Counted from the first letter of the stretch, positions 40,701 to 48,495 are shown. The stretch: DNA of 64,000 nt from Fusobacterium ulcerans ATCC 49185 (GCF_900683735.1 NZ_LR215979.1:3534001-3598000); one strand, 5' to 3'. Notes: generated from the sequence alone by a model not told the origin. Numbers and translations: made by a program.

Positions 40701-43700
40701 GAAAATGGAATTGGAATATATGTTCCTACAGGAACTACTTTAGCTACTGGTACATCAACTATGAATATTAATGGTGGAACTGGAGTATATGTAGATGGAG
40801 GAACTGCCAACCTTGGAACAGCTGGAAATCTTAAATTTAATTTCCTAGCTGGTGGAGGAATAGGAGTATTCAACAATGGTGGAACTCTTAATCTTGGAAA
40901 CAACATAACTGTAACTGGTTCAGGATCACTTGCAGCTACTTCAAATGGAAGCCTTAATTCTACTGGAAACCTAAACATAGGAGAAGGTGCTACTGGAATG
41001 CTTGGAACATATGATTCAGCAATGACAGGACCTCAAAGTATATCAAATACAGGTGGAACAATAACAGCTGCATCTGGAGGAATAGGCCTTGCAGCAATAA
41101 AAGGAAGTACTAATCCTGGATTCCCAGTAACAATAACTAATACAGGGACAATCACTGCATCTGGAGTATCAACTACAAATACACCATCAATAGGAATTTA
41201 CACAGATGTAGCAGATATAGCAAATACTGGAAATATTAATGTGGGAAGCAAAGGAATTGGAATATACTCTAACCATAATGGAGTTATGACATCAGTACAA
41301 AATAATAATATGACTATGACAGGAACAGATGGAATAGGAGTATATATTAAAGGAGCAACAAATGGACTTGTATCAAATAATATAAATTCAACAGGTTCAA
41401 GAAATACAGGGGTAGTTCTTGAAGGAGTAACATCAAATATAAATGCAGGAACTATTAATTTAAATAATGAAAGTGTAGGAGTATTGGCAACATCAGGAAC
41501 AACTTCTACAATAAATGGAACTATCTCAGTTGGAGCTTCAAGCAGTACTAAGAGTGCAATAGGAATAGTAGCAAATGCAGGTTCTAATGTAACTGTTGCA
41601 GGAACAGCAGCTGTTGCAACTGGAAATGGAGGAATAGGAGTATACGCTGAAGGAGCTGGAACAACAGTTACAGTTGCAAATACAGGAAATATTTCAGTAG
41701 GAACAGATGGAATATATATGTATTCTAAAGATGCTACTCTGAATTTCACAGGAAATATCACGGCTAATAATCAAATAGGAATAGTAGCAGATGGTGGAAC
41801 TATCAATGCAATGGGAGCATCAACTATAACTGTTCAAAATGGAGGAATAGGAGCATATGTAAAAAATGCAGCTCCAGCATTTGGAACAACAACAATAGCA
41901 GTACAGGCAGGAAATAGTTCTGAATATTCTATGGGAGTTTATTATGATGGAGTGGCAGCACTTGGAGCAGCTCCAATAATTACTCAAACAGGAAGCTATA
42001 CTATTGGAATGGTGTTGAATAATTCAACAGGAACAACTGCTGGAGGAATTTCTATTGGAGGAACAGGAACAACAAATCAGGTAGGAGTAATGGCAAAAGG
42101 AAACTCTAATCTTACAGTGGCAGGACCTGTGACAGTAAGTGGAGGAGATAATAATATTGGTGTATATGGTGAAAGCAGTGCAATTACAGTTAATAGTAAT
42201 ATAGCAGTAGCAACACCAGGAACAGCAGCACCAAGTGGTGATCCAATGAAATACTCTTCAGTGGGAGTATTTATGGATAAAGGGTTATATGCAGGAACAG
42301 GAAATGTAACAGTTGGAAATAATAGTATTGGAATCTATGGAAAAGATTTAAATGGAGGCTCAATTACTCAAACTGGAACTACAATGACTGCAGGAGATAA
42401 TGGAGTTGGTGTATATGGAACTGGTACAGGTACTGGAACAGAAAATATCAATTTGACAATGACTGCAGGAATAACACTTGGAAATAATAATTCTATAGGA
42501 GTGTATGCAAAAAATATAAATTCAAATGTTACAGGAGATATATCTACTGGAACAGATACAAGTATAGGGATTGTAAGCGAAGGTAATGGAAATATAACAT
42601 ATACAGGTGATATGGCTATTGGCAACAAGTCAGTGGGTATCTATAAATTTGATGGAACAGGAACTATAACTACATCAGCAGGTAATTGGAATATAGGAAA
42701 TAATGGATATGGAATATTTCTTAAACAATCAGCAGAACAAAAAGTTACAATCAATAATAATGCTGATATGAGTTTAGGAACAGCATCAGTAGGAATATTC
42801 TCTAATGGAAAAAATGAAGTAAATAATACTGGAAATATAATAGTAGGAATGACAGATTTAAATGGAGAAACTCATGAGAATGTTCAAAAACATCTTAACT
42901 CAGTAGGTATATATGTTACTGGTGGAACAACAGCAACAAGTTCTGGAACTATCACAGTAAACTATGATCATTCAGTAGGAGTTTATGCAAGTGGAACAGG
43001 GACAAATTTCACAAATACTGGAACTATGAATATAGATAATGGTGGTGTTGGTATTATTGTAAGAGATGGAGCAGTAGCTGTAAATGCTGTAGGAGCTAAC
43101 ATTAATCTAGGAGGAACACTGGCAGCATGTGGAGCAACAACAGTAGGAATGTCAGCAGGAATGGGATCTACTATTATTAATAATGGAACTATTACAGTAA
43201 ATCAGGGAGTAGGAATGCTCGTAGTAACTGGAGCAACATTTAAAAATAATGGAACTATTATAGTAAACAATGGAATAGGAATAGAAGGAATTGGAAGTAC
43301 AGTAAATGCTGGACACATAATAGTAAATGGTGGGTCAGCTGTTGGATCAGGCGGTTTATCTACTGCTAGTGTAGGAGCTATTGAGATAAAACCAGATGGA
43401 ACTATTAAAATCAATGGAAACTATACTTCTATTGGAGGAACTCTTTCTACAGCGGGATCTATCATAGTAGATGGAGCTTATGTAGATGTAACAACTGGAA
43501 CACCACTATTTAATGCACACAGTGTAAGTGGAGAAGTAAATATACTTCCAAACTTTGCTTCAACAGGAAATGGTCGTACATATGAAATAGAAGGTTTTGT
43601 AAATACAGCTATGGGAACAATAACAGGAACAAAACTTACTCCTATAACATCACCTATGTTTGTAGGGAAAATAACAGATGATGGAAAACTAGTGTTAGTA

Positions 43701-44849
43701 GTAAGAGATTATACAGGATTGACTTTAGGTGAACAATTTAATGAACTGTATAAAGGGTTGGATAACTTAATTGATTATACTAATGGAAAAGGAAAAGATG
43801 CTCAGATTCTAAAAGAACTAAATGAATATCTAGGTCATTTCCATGGAGATGAATTTGAAAGAGAAGCTTCAAAGAAATTAGCTGAAACAAGAGGAGATAT
43901 TTATGCAACTATTCAAGGAAGAATGCAGGATATCAACAGAGCTTTTGATAACTCTTTCTACGAACTTGAATCTTCATATAATCTGACTAAAGACAGCAGT
44001 AAATACAGTGTTATCTATACTGATGGAAACTATAAAGATGGAACATTAGGAATAGATGACTATGATTACAAGGTAATGGGACTTCTTTATATGAAAGAGA
44101 AAGAGGGAACAGAATATGGAAGTAAATATGGATATACATTAGGATTTGCAGGATCAAAGTTTGATTTTGATGATGGCGGATCAAAAGAGGATGTATACTC
44201 ATTAAGAGTAGGAGCGCATAGAGTTAAAAATCTAAGTGAAGAACATAAAGTATCATGGTTATCAAGAATAGAACTTGGATACAACAGACATATTGCTAAG
44301 AGAAAGCTTGAGTTGGATAAAACTTATGAAAATAAGGGAGAGTACAATACTTACTCTGTAGCATTTGATAACAGACTTACTAAAGTTATGTATACAGACC
44401 TTTCTAGACAATTAGATGTATATGCTGATTTAGATTTAGAATATGGAAAAATAGATGACTTCAAAGAAAGTGCTGGAAGCAAAGGTGGACTGGAAGTACA
44501 AATCAAAGATAATGACTACTTCAGTGCACAAGCAGGAGCAGGAGTTAAAGCATCACAAAGAATCTATGCAGGAAATGATATATCTGTAAAAGTAACAGCA
44601 GATGTAAAATATGCATATGAATTTGGAGATAACTATGATGGAAACAAAGCAAGAATTAAAAATGGAGGGGAAGGGTATTACAGCCTAATCACACCAGAAG
44701 AGAGAGAAGGAAAATTAACAGGAAAAGTTGGACTTACAATAGAAAAAGCTAACCACATGGGAGTAACATTTGAAGTGGAAGCAGCAGATGAAAATCATAA
44801 AAATGATTCATCAATCAAGTATGGAGTAAGATTCAATTACAAATTCTAA
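34710..44849 (+). CDS. Giant RadD-like type V autotransporter adhesin, 3379 residues
   Basis: The N-terminus MRKNDIEKSLKRFLKRKVSY with a membrane-targeting segment to about residue 38, then a helical stretch (40-75), is the fusobacterial autotransporter-associated N-terminal domain. Residues about 185-298 are Thr/Pro/Val-rich. The passenger (about 300-3080) is a very long beta-helix with scores of short G-V/I-G-V/I-Y/F units separated by 20-45 residues. Residues about 3085-3379 form the outer-membrane barrel, ending FNYKF. Size and design match RadD/Fap2-class adhesins that mediate coaggregation and host binding. It lies in a probable operon with coiled-coil and FadA-family genes. The partner molecule cannot be predicted. 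Confidence 0.92.
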   Translation: MRKNDIEKSLKRFLKRKVSYSLSLLIAFMITGGISLGAGITAEEIQETKSDLLTRIQTEREEIKRKIAENERLIKEYNSDFVELVRKGDFYSKPLFNSTQVFFTYQYLDNGKVKDRTDKEFKETIDAINKHYGTKSGRSLFRATGNVGKDKIMSGNGVAVDNEVFRETIEVGANIKPIEPELPMINPSVSVSVSAPTVNLGALPGTVSPTMPTMPTVTAPVVAVPTAPSGVNVSVTTPGAVDKITVTAPTITTPTTPSDKNINVTAPATPTGFEPTTVTAPTAPSIPVIVPPTIPSFASNVVSNGNGTANHIDTRTLSNGVIEMVAIKGGNFNLVRNTANTWTYEYTGYSGANVWAIGDAKSDLHADVGSGLTWSGLARTSTASGGSQLGFQKLVGSGAQSTMLSNATFLYTRGMENATSNLGEFVHMDIHGAAAPAGQRTGLDTGTNGLSNKTAILAAYDDAGNNINWTYGTTKNTTAASDRYTWINSGKIVIEGGNTSLTNHYDHSSAGRKAIAMNTGEVIFQPYFNGTNYFQKYTSVFVMSLDGTGVHHIMYNGPTGSIKTYTQTASIFLSGSSGAGRPLSIVNRGTLEMYGENSAGIFLKTGSDNDLYFTTDNFAFNSSTNTVTAGSYKPLKLFGDKSIGLYGAATDGSTIGNFAVDIGETGKGNQNFTTSTASGTTNGTNLTDYNINPSGGTNKNIEGSFGIIANAPMKLTSHQIRIYDKTENNVGVYPNADVALNLGGGEISLNGGNTNIGILINGKGSVTSTGNVSVTGGVKNMAVYVKGGTSGPAETVSVNKVTATNTEDSVVVYGESGAKITAKELNVVSKVGANPTTGNGKDTGAAFASGANTVITIDRAATPGSANISITGSKLDDADRYVGFGVMATNGGVVNAKNNYIKVVNGSTAAASIGANSNIDLSGGTVEFDGSGYAVYSDGVGKINLSNSKMILKGKATAFDVDMLAGIPPVTLDANSRIHVESNDVVVFNLKNATGLSTSGLEASITTALGSALGGANLSSLIVAGGGIDKYKIAAVDGGTISIGNLDKTGIGAGGETQAQEDGNFYYNRFLGQRLVATATNSTISAVLNNTQASKFNNQVVGLEMNSSKLATSNAEAGINLVNSTIIADRDDSGSGAIGAFINYGVVTVDGTSSIKVEKESNAANAQAVGIYAVNGSKVDNAGEIEVGGNQSIGILGLAYREDSSSMPIIDEFGPSALGQGKVNIINNKNIALNGIGSIGIYADNNKPTGVKGDVLVTNTASGVITVRNSDSIGIYGEKATISNLGKVSVGDGGVAIYAKNGTEVTDLGTLDLGADGVGVMADGTSDITATSVTLTSNNTGTLGKTGIFYKGDSGTESKTIGVAVNASAFDKGTAIYVENMNITSSGTLNIGKEGVGIFVKGNSTQTGTNTGTIDLTSGKTGAVGMYTKTANILNNTSGIINVNDTSQIGMYAEGTGNKATNKGTINLNVDSSTGIYVKSGAITDIDTNGIVFAGKSSVGVFAEGAQVNFKDNLILANNNENKNIYVYGKGATVGIDAGKTITVNGVATPSTVGNKTVGIYLENAGTASTFNGTAGQLAVTNEAVGIYSKGNNTLNVNVTAAGEKTTGVFIDGASTITGTVTATGSPTVGAVGVYGSGGVVTIGAGGLTLNTNSGKGTGMYLTDGASAAGGTITVNNTLGVKNIGVYYSKGTTSGTVTNNSAVSLVGSDSIGIYAADGITLVNSANITSTAGQSDSIASYVGGGSQLTSNGTIELYDTAGGIGIYTEEGKGVNSGTITLNGTAGSMVGMVSEAQTGKVASIENTNTITVGNNLGMYVAGAGISSGKNTGSIVATTGTGVYVDGGGNSFDGTGGTITSNAVGIYLKNTDTNKITAGTLNIASGGVGVFGENAKIDFAVNVTGTGAVGVAAKTNSVISGNITTGQDSVGVYLLDDTVAFNGANITTGTNNLGTSVGILFDAGITGAYTMNNVSVNAKNGVGIYLGGAGMTLNHNGNVTTENGIGIYVPTGTTLATGTSTMNINGGTGVYVDGGTANLGTAGNLKFNFLAGGGIGVFNNGGTLNLGNNITVTGSGSLAATSNGSLNSTGNLNIGEGATGMLGTYDSAMTGPQSISNTGGTITAASGGIGLAAIKGSTNPGFPVTITNTGTITASGVSTTNTPSIGIYTDVADIANTGNINVGSKGIGIYSNHNGVMTSVQNNNMTMTGTDGIGVYIKGATNGLVSNNINSTGSRNTGVVLEGVTSNINAGTINLNNESVGVLATSGTTSTINGTISVGASSSTKSAIGIVANAGSNVTVAGTAAVATGNGGIGVYAEGAGTTVTVANTGNISVGTDGIYMYSKDATLNFTGNITANNQIGIVADGGTINAMGASTITVQNGGIGAYVKNAAPAFGTTTIAVQAGNSSEYSMGVYYDGVAALGAAPIITQTGSYTIGMVLNNSTGTTAGGISIGGTGTTNQVGVMAKGNSNLTVAGPVTVSGGDNNIGVYGESSAITVNSNIAVATPGTAAPSGDPMKYSSVGVFMDKGLYAGTGNVTVGNNSIGIYGKDLNGGSITQTGTTMTAGDNGVGVYGTGTGTGTENINLTMTAGITLGNNNSIGVYAKNINSNVTGDISTGTDTSIGIVSEGNGNITYTGDMAIGNKSVGIYKFDGTGTITTSAGNWNIGNNGYGIFLKQSAEQKVTINNNADMSLGTASVGIFSNGKNEVNNTGNIIVGMTDLNGETHENVQKHLNSVGIYVTGGTTATSSGTITVNYDHSVGVYASGTGTNFTNTGTMNIDNGGVGIIVRDGAVAVNAVGANINLGGTLAACGATTVGMSAGMGSTIINNGTITVNQGVGMLVVTGATFKNNGTIIVNNGIGIEGIGSTVNAGHIIVNGGSAVGSGGLSTASVGAIEIKPDGTIKINGNYTSIGGTLSTAGSIIVDGAYVDVTTGTPLFNAHSVSGEVNILPNFASTGNGRTYEIEGFVNTAMGTITGTKLTPITSPMFVGKITDDGKLVLVVRDYTGLTLGEQFNELYKGLDNLIDYTNGKGKDAQILKELNEYLGHFHGDEFEREASKKLAETRGDIYATIQGRMQDINRAFDNSFYELESSYNLTKDSSKYSVIYTDGNYKDGTLGIDDYDYKVMGLLYMKEKEGTEYGSKYGYTLGFAGSKFDFDDGGSKEDVYSLRVGAHRVKNLSEEHKVSWLSRIELGYNRHIAKRKLELDKTYENKGEYNTYSVAFDNRLTKVMYTDLSRQLDVYADLDLEYGKIDDFKESAGSKGGLEVQIKDNDYFSAQAGAGVKASQRIYAGNDISVKVTADVKYAYEFGDNYDGNKARIKNGGEGYYSLITPEEREGKLTGKVGLTIEKANHMGVTFEVEAADENHKNDSSIKYGVRFNYKF

Positions 44850-44861
44850 TTAATTAAAAAA

Positions 44862-44897
44862 TATTAGACTGTTCTTAATTTTAAGAACAGTCTAATA
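44862..44897 (+). terminator. Near-perfect 36-bp palindrome after the giant autotransporter
   Basis: TATTAGACTGTTCTTAA and TTAAGAACAGTCTAATA are perfect 17-bp arms around TT. There is no T-run after it, so it may be a leaky terminator, an mRNA-stabilising stem that lowers downstream expression, or a dyad-binding site for the small proteins encoded just after it. Confidence 0.55.
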
Positions 44898-44918
44898 ATA
44901 CTAAAGGAGGCAATATTT

Positions 44919-45131
44919 ATGGGTGAAAGAAAAAAGAGAGGCCGCCCTTTAGGAAGTGGAGTAAAAAATTACTGTACTCTTGGGTGTCGCTTCACTGAAA
45001 AAGAATATTTATTGATTCAAAAAAGCTTAAAAAATCTAAAAGAAGAATATGGATCAAATAATAAAATAATCTTAAATCTTTTTAAAAAATATGGAGATAA
45101 TCTAGAAAAAAGGAAAAAGAACACTACTTAA
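44919..45131 (+). CDS. Small GCRF-motif protein 1, possible DNA-binding
   Basis: A 70-residue basic protein. KKRGRPLGSG at residues 4-13 resembles an AT-hook (RGRP core). LGCRFTEKEYLLIQKSLKNL and the following helix NNKIILNLFKKYGD suggest a ribbon-helix-helix-like fold. The 60-residue protein at 45953 shares the GCRF-X-E pattern and the two helices, so the pair are paralogues. It has a GGAGG site and follows the giant autotransporter by 69 bp. A regulatory role in the adhesin operon is inference. Confidence 0.6.
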   Translation: MGERKKRGRPLGSGVKNYCTLGCRFTEKEYLLIQKSLKNLKEEYGSNNKIILNLFKKYGDNLEKRKKNTT

Positions 45132-45155
45132 AAAATACTGTTTTGGAGGAAGATG

Positions 45156-45581
45156 ATGATAAAATTAACAAAAAAAGAACTGGAAGCTTTAGGGGAAAAT
45201 AAGGATGCGGTGGCTCAGCTTTTAGTAAGAAAAGCTATTCTTGCAGAAATGGAAAAGAAAGAATACACAGAAGAGGAAAAAAAATATCTTGAGGAAATGA
45301 AACTTAATATGGAGATTGAATTCTATTTAAATTCAGTAGCTCAAAAAACAGTTCAAATATATGATTACGAACTTTTAGAGGTATATAAAAACAATACTGA
45401 GGTATTGAAGGATAAAAATACTGTAGAAGTATATCCACAACTTCAACAGGCATTATTCAATCAGAAATTAGGAGAAGAAAAAGTAAAAGTCATAAATGCA
45501 CTAGTTGAAAAATATAAAATAAATGATGTGTTAAAAGAATATATAAAACCAGAAGATGAAAAAAATAGGGGGGAAAGATGA
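45156..45581 (+). CDS. Unknown 141-residue helical protein in adhesin operon
   Basis: Not confidently recognised. The protein lacks a signal peptide and is predicted to be helical and charged, with DAVAQLLVRKAILAEMEKKEY near residue 18, EFYLNSVAQKTVQIYDYELLE near 50 and VYPQLQQALFNQKLGEEKV near 90. The layout faintly resembles the non-catalytic chaperone part of SurA/parvulin proteins. I chose ATG 45156, six bases from GGAGG, rather than 45153. Its end overlaps the FadA-family start as ATGA, showing translational coupling and suggesting a shared role. Confidence 0.55.
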   Translation: MIKLTKKELEALGENKDAVAQLLVRKAILAEMEKKEYTEEEKKYLEEMKLNMEIEFYLNSVAQKTVQIYDYELLEVYKNNTEVLKDKNTVEVYPQLQQALFNQKLGEEKVKVINALVEKYKINDVLKEYIKPEDEKNRGER

Positions 45582-45940
45582 AAAAAATATTAGTGGGATG
45601 CTTCTTAGCAGTATCAGCAATATCATATTCAGCAACAGATGTAATGTCAACATTTGAGCAGCTTGAACTTAATCTTCAGCAGTTAGAAGCTGAAGAAAGA
45701 GCTATGTATAATCAAAGAAAAGCAGAGGCTGAAGAAGCTGAAAAAACTCTGGCAGCTCAAAGAAAAATGTATGCAGAGATTTCAGAAAAAGAGAAGAGAA
45801 TTTTAAGTGTAAAAGATAATAAATTCTATAAAACTCAATATCAGGAATTAGCAAAAAAATATTCAGAAGCTAAAAAAGAATTGGAAAAGGACATGAAAAG
45901 ACAGGAAGAGATAATAAGCATATTTGAAGCTATTAGATAA
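45578..45940 (+). CDS. fadA: FadA-family adhesin
   Basis: A 120-residue secreted coiled-coil protein. The signal peptide ends near residue 18 (ISYSA). The mature part matches the FadA hairpin: QLEAEERAMYNQRKAEAEE, a turn, then KFYKTQYQELAKKYSEAKKEL, corresponding to FadA RFYKSQYQELASKYEDA. FadA of F. nucleatum forms filaments of antiparallel helices that bind cadherins. This copy ends at FEAIR and lacks the LRAGN tail I recall for FadA. It is coupled to the upstream gene by an ATGA overlap. Receptor binding by this paralogue is not established. Confidence 0.88.
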   Translation: MKKILVGCFLAVSAISYSATDVMSTFEQLELNLQQLEAEERAMYNQRKAEAEEAEKTLAAQRKMYAEISEKEKRILSVKDNKFYKTQYQELAKKYSEAKKELEKDMKRQEEIISIFEAIR

Positions 45941-45952
45941 AAGAGTGATGCT

Positions 45953-46135
45953 ATGAAAAAGGAAGATAAAAGAATAGAAAAAATTTATAGACTGTTTGGA
46001 TGTCGTTTTATTGAAGAAGATTTTAAGTATATAAATAAAAAATTGAAAAAAATAAAAAAAAGGCAGGAAATGTCAAATAGTGTAATACTTTTAGAACTTT
46101 TTAAAATATATAGTGAAGAAAATAAAAGAAAATAA
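45953..46135 (+). CDS. Small GCRF-motif protein 2, possible DNA-binding
   Basis: A 60-residue basic protein starting 12 bp after the FadA-family gene. FGCRFIEEDFKYINKKLKKI and the helix SNSVILLELFKIYSEE align with LGCRFTEKEYLLIQKSLKNL and NNKIILNLFKKYGD of the protein at 44919, but the AT-hook-like N-terminus is absent. A two-helix, ribbon-helix-helix-like regulator is plausible. The ribosome site is weak (GAGTGATG), suggesting low or coupled translation. A terminator follows. Confidence 0.55.
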   Translation: MKKEDKRIEKIYRLFGCRFIEEDFKYINKKLKKIKKRQEMSNSVILLELFKIYSEENKRK

Positions 46136-46142
46136 AAAATTT

Positions 46143-46174
46143 AAAGCTGTGAACAGGAAAATTCACAGCTTTTT
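46143..46174. terminator. Bidirectional terminator between adhesin operon and modification cassette
   Basis: AAAGCTGTGAA pairs with TTCACAGCTTTTT across an 8-base loop. It lies between the rightward adhesin genes and the leftward methyltransferase operon. Confidence 0.75.
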
Positions 46175-46194
46175 ATAACTCTCAATATTTTAAA

Positions 46195-46830
46195 TCAAGA
46201 ATATTTTATTTTAGATATATTTTCCAGAAGAACTGATAATCTTTTGTGATTTAATTCTATACCTACAAAATTTTTATTGTTAAGATAGGAATTTAAACCT
46301 ACAAGTCCTCTTCCCATGCAAATATCTCCAATACAGTTATATTCAATATTTTTACATATAAATTCTATTATTTTTTCTTCATCCATACCATCTAATTTTA
46401 GATTAAGCCTTTTTTCACTTCCTTGAACTATATAACAGATATTTTTATTGTTATTATAATATGTACTATTATAAAAGGTTACATATTTAAATAGTTTTTT
46501 CATTTCCATTATAAAATCTGCAAGGTATTCCTTCCCTATCTCAACAAAACAAAGTTTTGGTTTTATTTCACTTATTCTTTTAAAAAGAATTTTATAGAAT
46601 TCTTCATATGTTTCTAATCTTGGTATTAATCTAGCTTTCATATAAAAGGTATTAAGATTTCTTAAATTCCAAGGGGGATCAATAAATAGTATATCTGCTT
46701 TTTTCATAAAATCAGGAAGTTCATCAGTAAGATCATGGACCATAATGATATTTTCATCTATATTGTATGGAACAGCAGATTTTATTGGGTAACTTATATA
46801 AGAACCACCATATTCCCATTTTTCAATCAT
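46195..46830 (-). CDS. Putative DNA adenine/cytosine N-methyltransferase (DPPW type)
   Basis: A 211-residue protein with methyltransferase landmarks in beta-class order. The catalytic motif FIDPPW is at about 49-54, then IGDICMGRGLVGL resembles the SAM-binding F-x-G-x-G motif near 165, and NFVGIELNHKRL gives the following strand. DPPW is used by N6-adenine and N4-cytosine methylases, including MT-A70 proteins. No restriction nuclease lies beside it. The start is ATG 46830, six bases after AGGAGG; the gene overlaps the upstream ParB-like gene by 8 bp. It is the last gene of a tightly overlapping four-gene operon, so its role is probably tied to the IbrA/IbrB-like pair. Confidence 0.7.
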   Translation of the reverse strand: MIEKWEYGGSYISYPIKSAVPYNIDENIIMVHDLTDELPDFMKKADILFIDPPWNLRNLNTFYMKARLIPRLETYEEFYKILFKRISEIKPKLCFVEIGKEYLADFIMEMKKLFKYVTFYNSTYYNNNKNICYIVQGSEKRLNLKLDGMDEEKIIEFICKNIEYNCIGDICMGRGLVGLNSYLNNKNFVGIELNHKRLSVLLENISKIKYS

Positions 46831-47359
46831 CATCAACCTCCTGCATTTCCCAGCTTTTTGAATAAGCTTTATTTTTAAAAATTTCTGCTATACCTGTTAT
46901 TTGTTTTAATCTGAAGACTTCTTCCTCTTCCATTCCTAGAGTATTGGCTATTTTTTCATCTTCAAGGCCTTTTTCATATAGTTCTCTTACTAATTCTCCC
47001 ATAAGCTCAACCTGATGAACACCTCTAGCTCTATTAAACTGAACAGTTGCTGCCATTCTTTTCTCTATATTATGTTCTAATACAATTATTGGAATTTCTT
47101 TAGCCTTAAAATATTTTTTAAAAATTTCATATCTATGGAAACCATCAATTATTATATATTTATCTCTAGCTTTGTCATAGATAGTAACCACAGCAAAACA
47201 GAAGCCATTATCTAATATAGATCTTTCAAGTAATTCCATATTATTTATAGCCACCTTGTTGGGATTGTATTTATTTGGTTCTAATTTGTGTATAGGAACT
47301 ATAATAGGATTCATAACAGGAAGTGCTACATTTCCTTTTTTTGTTTTTATATATTTCAT
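46823..47359 (-). CDS. ibrB: IbrB-like ParB/Srx-domain protein
   Basis: A 178-residue protein with a ParB/sulfiredoxin-like domain (about residues 10-110). IIVPIHKLEPNKYNPNKV is the typical start and YIIIDGFHRYEIF the signature loop, then AATVQFNRARGVHQVELMGELV (split) and a helix-turn-helix-like segment EDEKIANTLGMEEEEVFRLKQI. The RARG-H and SKSWE pieces closely recall IbrB of E. coli. IbrB with IbrA is needed for expression of Eib autotransporter adhesins. I chose ATG 47359 because it forms an ATGA overlap with the upstream stop and has GGAG nine bases before it; ATG 47374 is an alternative. Confidence 0.78.
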   Translation of the reverse strand: MKYIKTKKGNVALPVMNPIIVPIHKLEPNKYNPNKVAINNMELLERSILDNGFCFAVVTIYDKARDKYIIIDGFHRYEIFKKYFKAKEIPIIVLEHNIEKRMAATVQFNRARGVHQVELMGELVRELYEKGLEDEKIANTLGMEEEEVFRLKQITGIAEIFKNKAYSKSWEMQEVDDD

Positions 47360-48495
47360 AGTATTGTTCTCCATTTTTTCAACTTTTCCAATCTTGGATC
47401 TTTTTTATTGTCAACTGGCAGATTATTTTCATAATCATTTAGTATGAGCTGCTTACATTGTTGTCTTGCTACGTATTCATTTTCAAGATGTTTTTGAAAT
47501 CGTTTTTCAAATATCCATTTTTTATTTTCATTGGGATATGTTTTTAATAAAAAATCTCTATACTCCTTCCATGAATTATAATTTTTAGGAAGTTTGGTAC
47601 ATCTCAGCATTTTGCTGTCTTTCCCATAAAGATTTCCAATACTTATTCCAGCTATTCTTTTAAGAAGTTTATCATATGTTTTAGGTTCAAATTCAGGAAG
47701 GTCCACTAGAGCTTTAAAACTTTTTTCATGTATTAGAGATGAAACTCTTATTTCTCTTAGTCCAGTTCCTTTTTTATATTGATAATCATAGATTTTAGAG
47801 TATTTTAATTTTTCATTGTAAATATACTTCCATACATCATGAAAATTCCAATCATAAATAGGATAAAAAGAAAAATTTTCATACTTTAATTTTGTTCCCC
47901 AATAAACAAGAGTTCCATTTATATTTACTGGATTTTTTACTACTGCACCCCAACGATTTGGGCTTTCTGTAGCTCTCAGACCAACTAGGAAAACAGTATC
48001 ATTTTTCAGCTTTTGAAAGTTTTCTATTACATCATAGAATCCAAATCCTTTGTTTTTATCTCTTATAGTTTCAGTTTTTATATCCCATGGTTTATTTTGT
48101 ATAGAATATTTTTCTTTTGTTCTCATCCAGAGATGAGATTTGTTTTTTTCCCAGCATTTCAGCTGTCCTTCTGTGATGCTTGTTGCATTGGTAAGATTAA
48201 ATTCTATTTGAAGCCAATAATTTATAGTATTTTGAGGAAAGAGATTCATCAAATACTTTATCTGTTTTATTGTACTGCTATATACTACCTCTTCATCCAG
48301 AAAAAATAATCCTACTTTTCTATTTCTTTTAACTGCTTCTTTCAATACAAGATGAGCAAGGACAGTACTATCCTTTCCTCCTGAAATAGAAACACAGATA
48401 TTTTTGAAATTATCAAAAAGAAAACTTATTCTCTCTTTTGAAGCTTCAAGAACATTTTTATTGGTATACATCTGCTTTATCATAGATTTCTTCAC
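47356..48495 (-). CDS. ibrA: IbrA-like PP-loop / PAPS-reductase-family protein (DUF3440)
   Basis: A 379-residue PP-loop ATP-pyrophosphatase-family protein. YTNKNVLEASKERISFLF leads to the nucleotide loop SISGGKDSTVLAHLV (SGGKDS at 38-43). FFLDEEVVY follows, then QLKCWEKNKSHLW-type PAPS-reductase features, and a C-terminal DUF3440-like part with LREIRVSSLIHEKSF and LLKRIAGISIGNLYG. This is the IbrA pattern. PP-loop relatives adenylate substrates, reduce PAPS, or place sulfur in DNA (DndC); the chemistry of IbrA is unassigned. GTG 48495 has AAGGA five bases away, giving a 38-bp overlap with the upstream gene; ATG 48471 is possible. Confidence 0.82.
   Translation of the reverse strand: MKKSMIKQMYTNKNVLEASKERISFLFDNFKNICVSISGGKDSTVLAHLVLKEAVKRNRKVGLFFLDEEVVYSSTIKQIKYLMNLFPQNTINYWLQIEFNLTNATSITEGQLKCWEKNKSHLWMRTKEKYSIQNKPWDIKTETIRDKNKGFGFYDVIENFQKLKNDTVFLVGLRATESPNRWGAVVKNPVNINGTLVYWGTKLKYENFSFYPIYDWNFHDVWKYIYNEKLKYSKIYDYQYKKGTGLREIRVSSLIHEKSFKALVDLPEFEPKTYDKLLKRIAGISIGNLYGKDSKMLRCTKLPKNYNSWKEYRDFLLKTYPNENKKWIFEKRFQKHLENEYVARQQCKQLILNDYENNLPVDNKKDPRLEKLKKWRTIL

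Noticed and set aside
34165-44284. Long minus-strand frames opposite the giant autotransporter and the coiled-coil gene
   Set aside because: They are antisense to repetitive coding sequence, with Pro/Val-rich or Ser/Phe-rich composition expected of reverse reading; no starts or family motifs.
34710-44849. CRISPR-like or tandem DNA repeat array
   Set aside because: The recurring short segments encode G-V-G-I-Y passenger repeats in one continuous frame and vary in spacing; no direct-repeat/spacer pattern exists.
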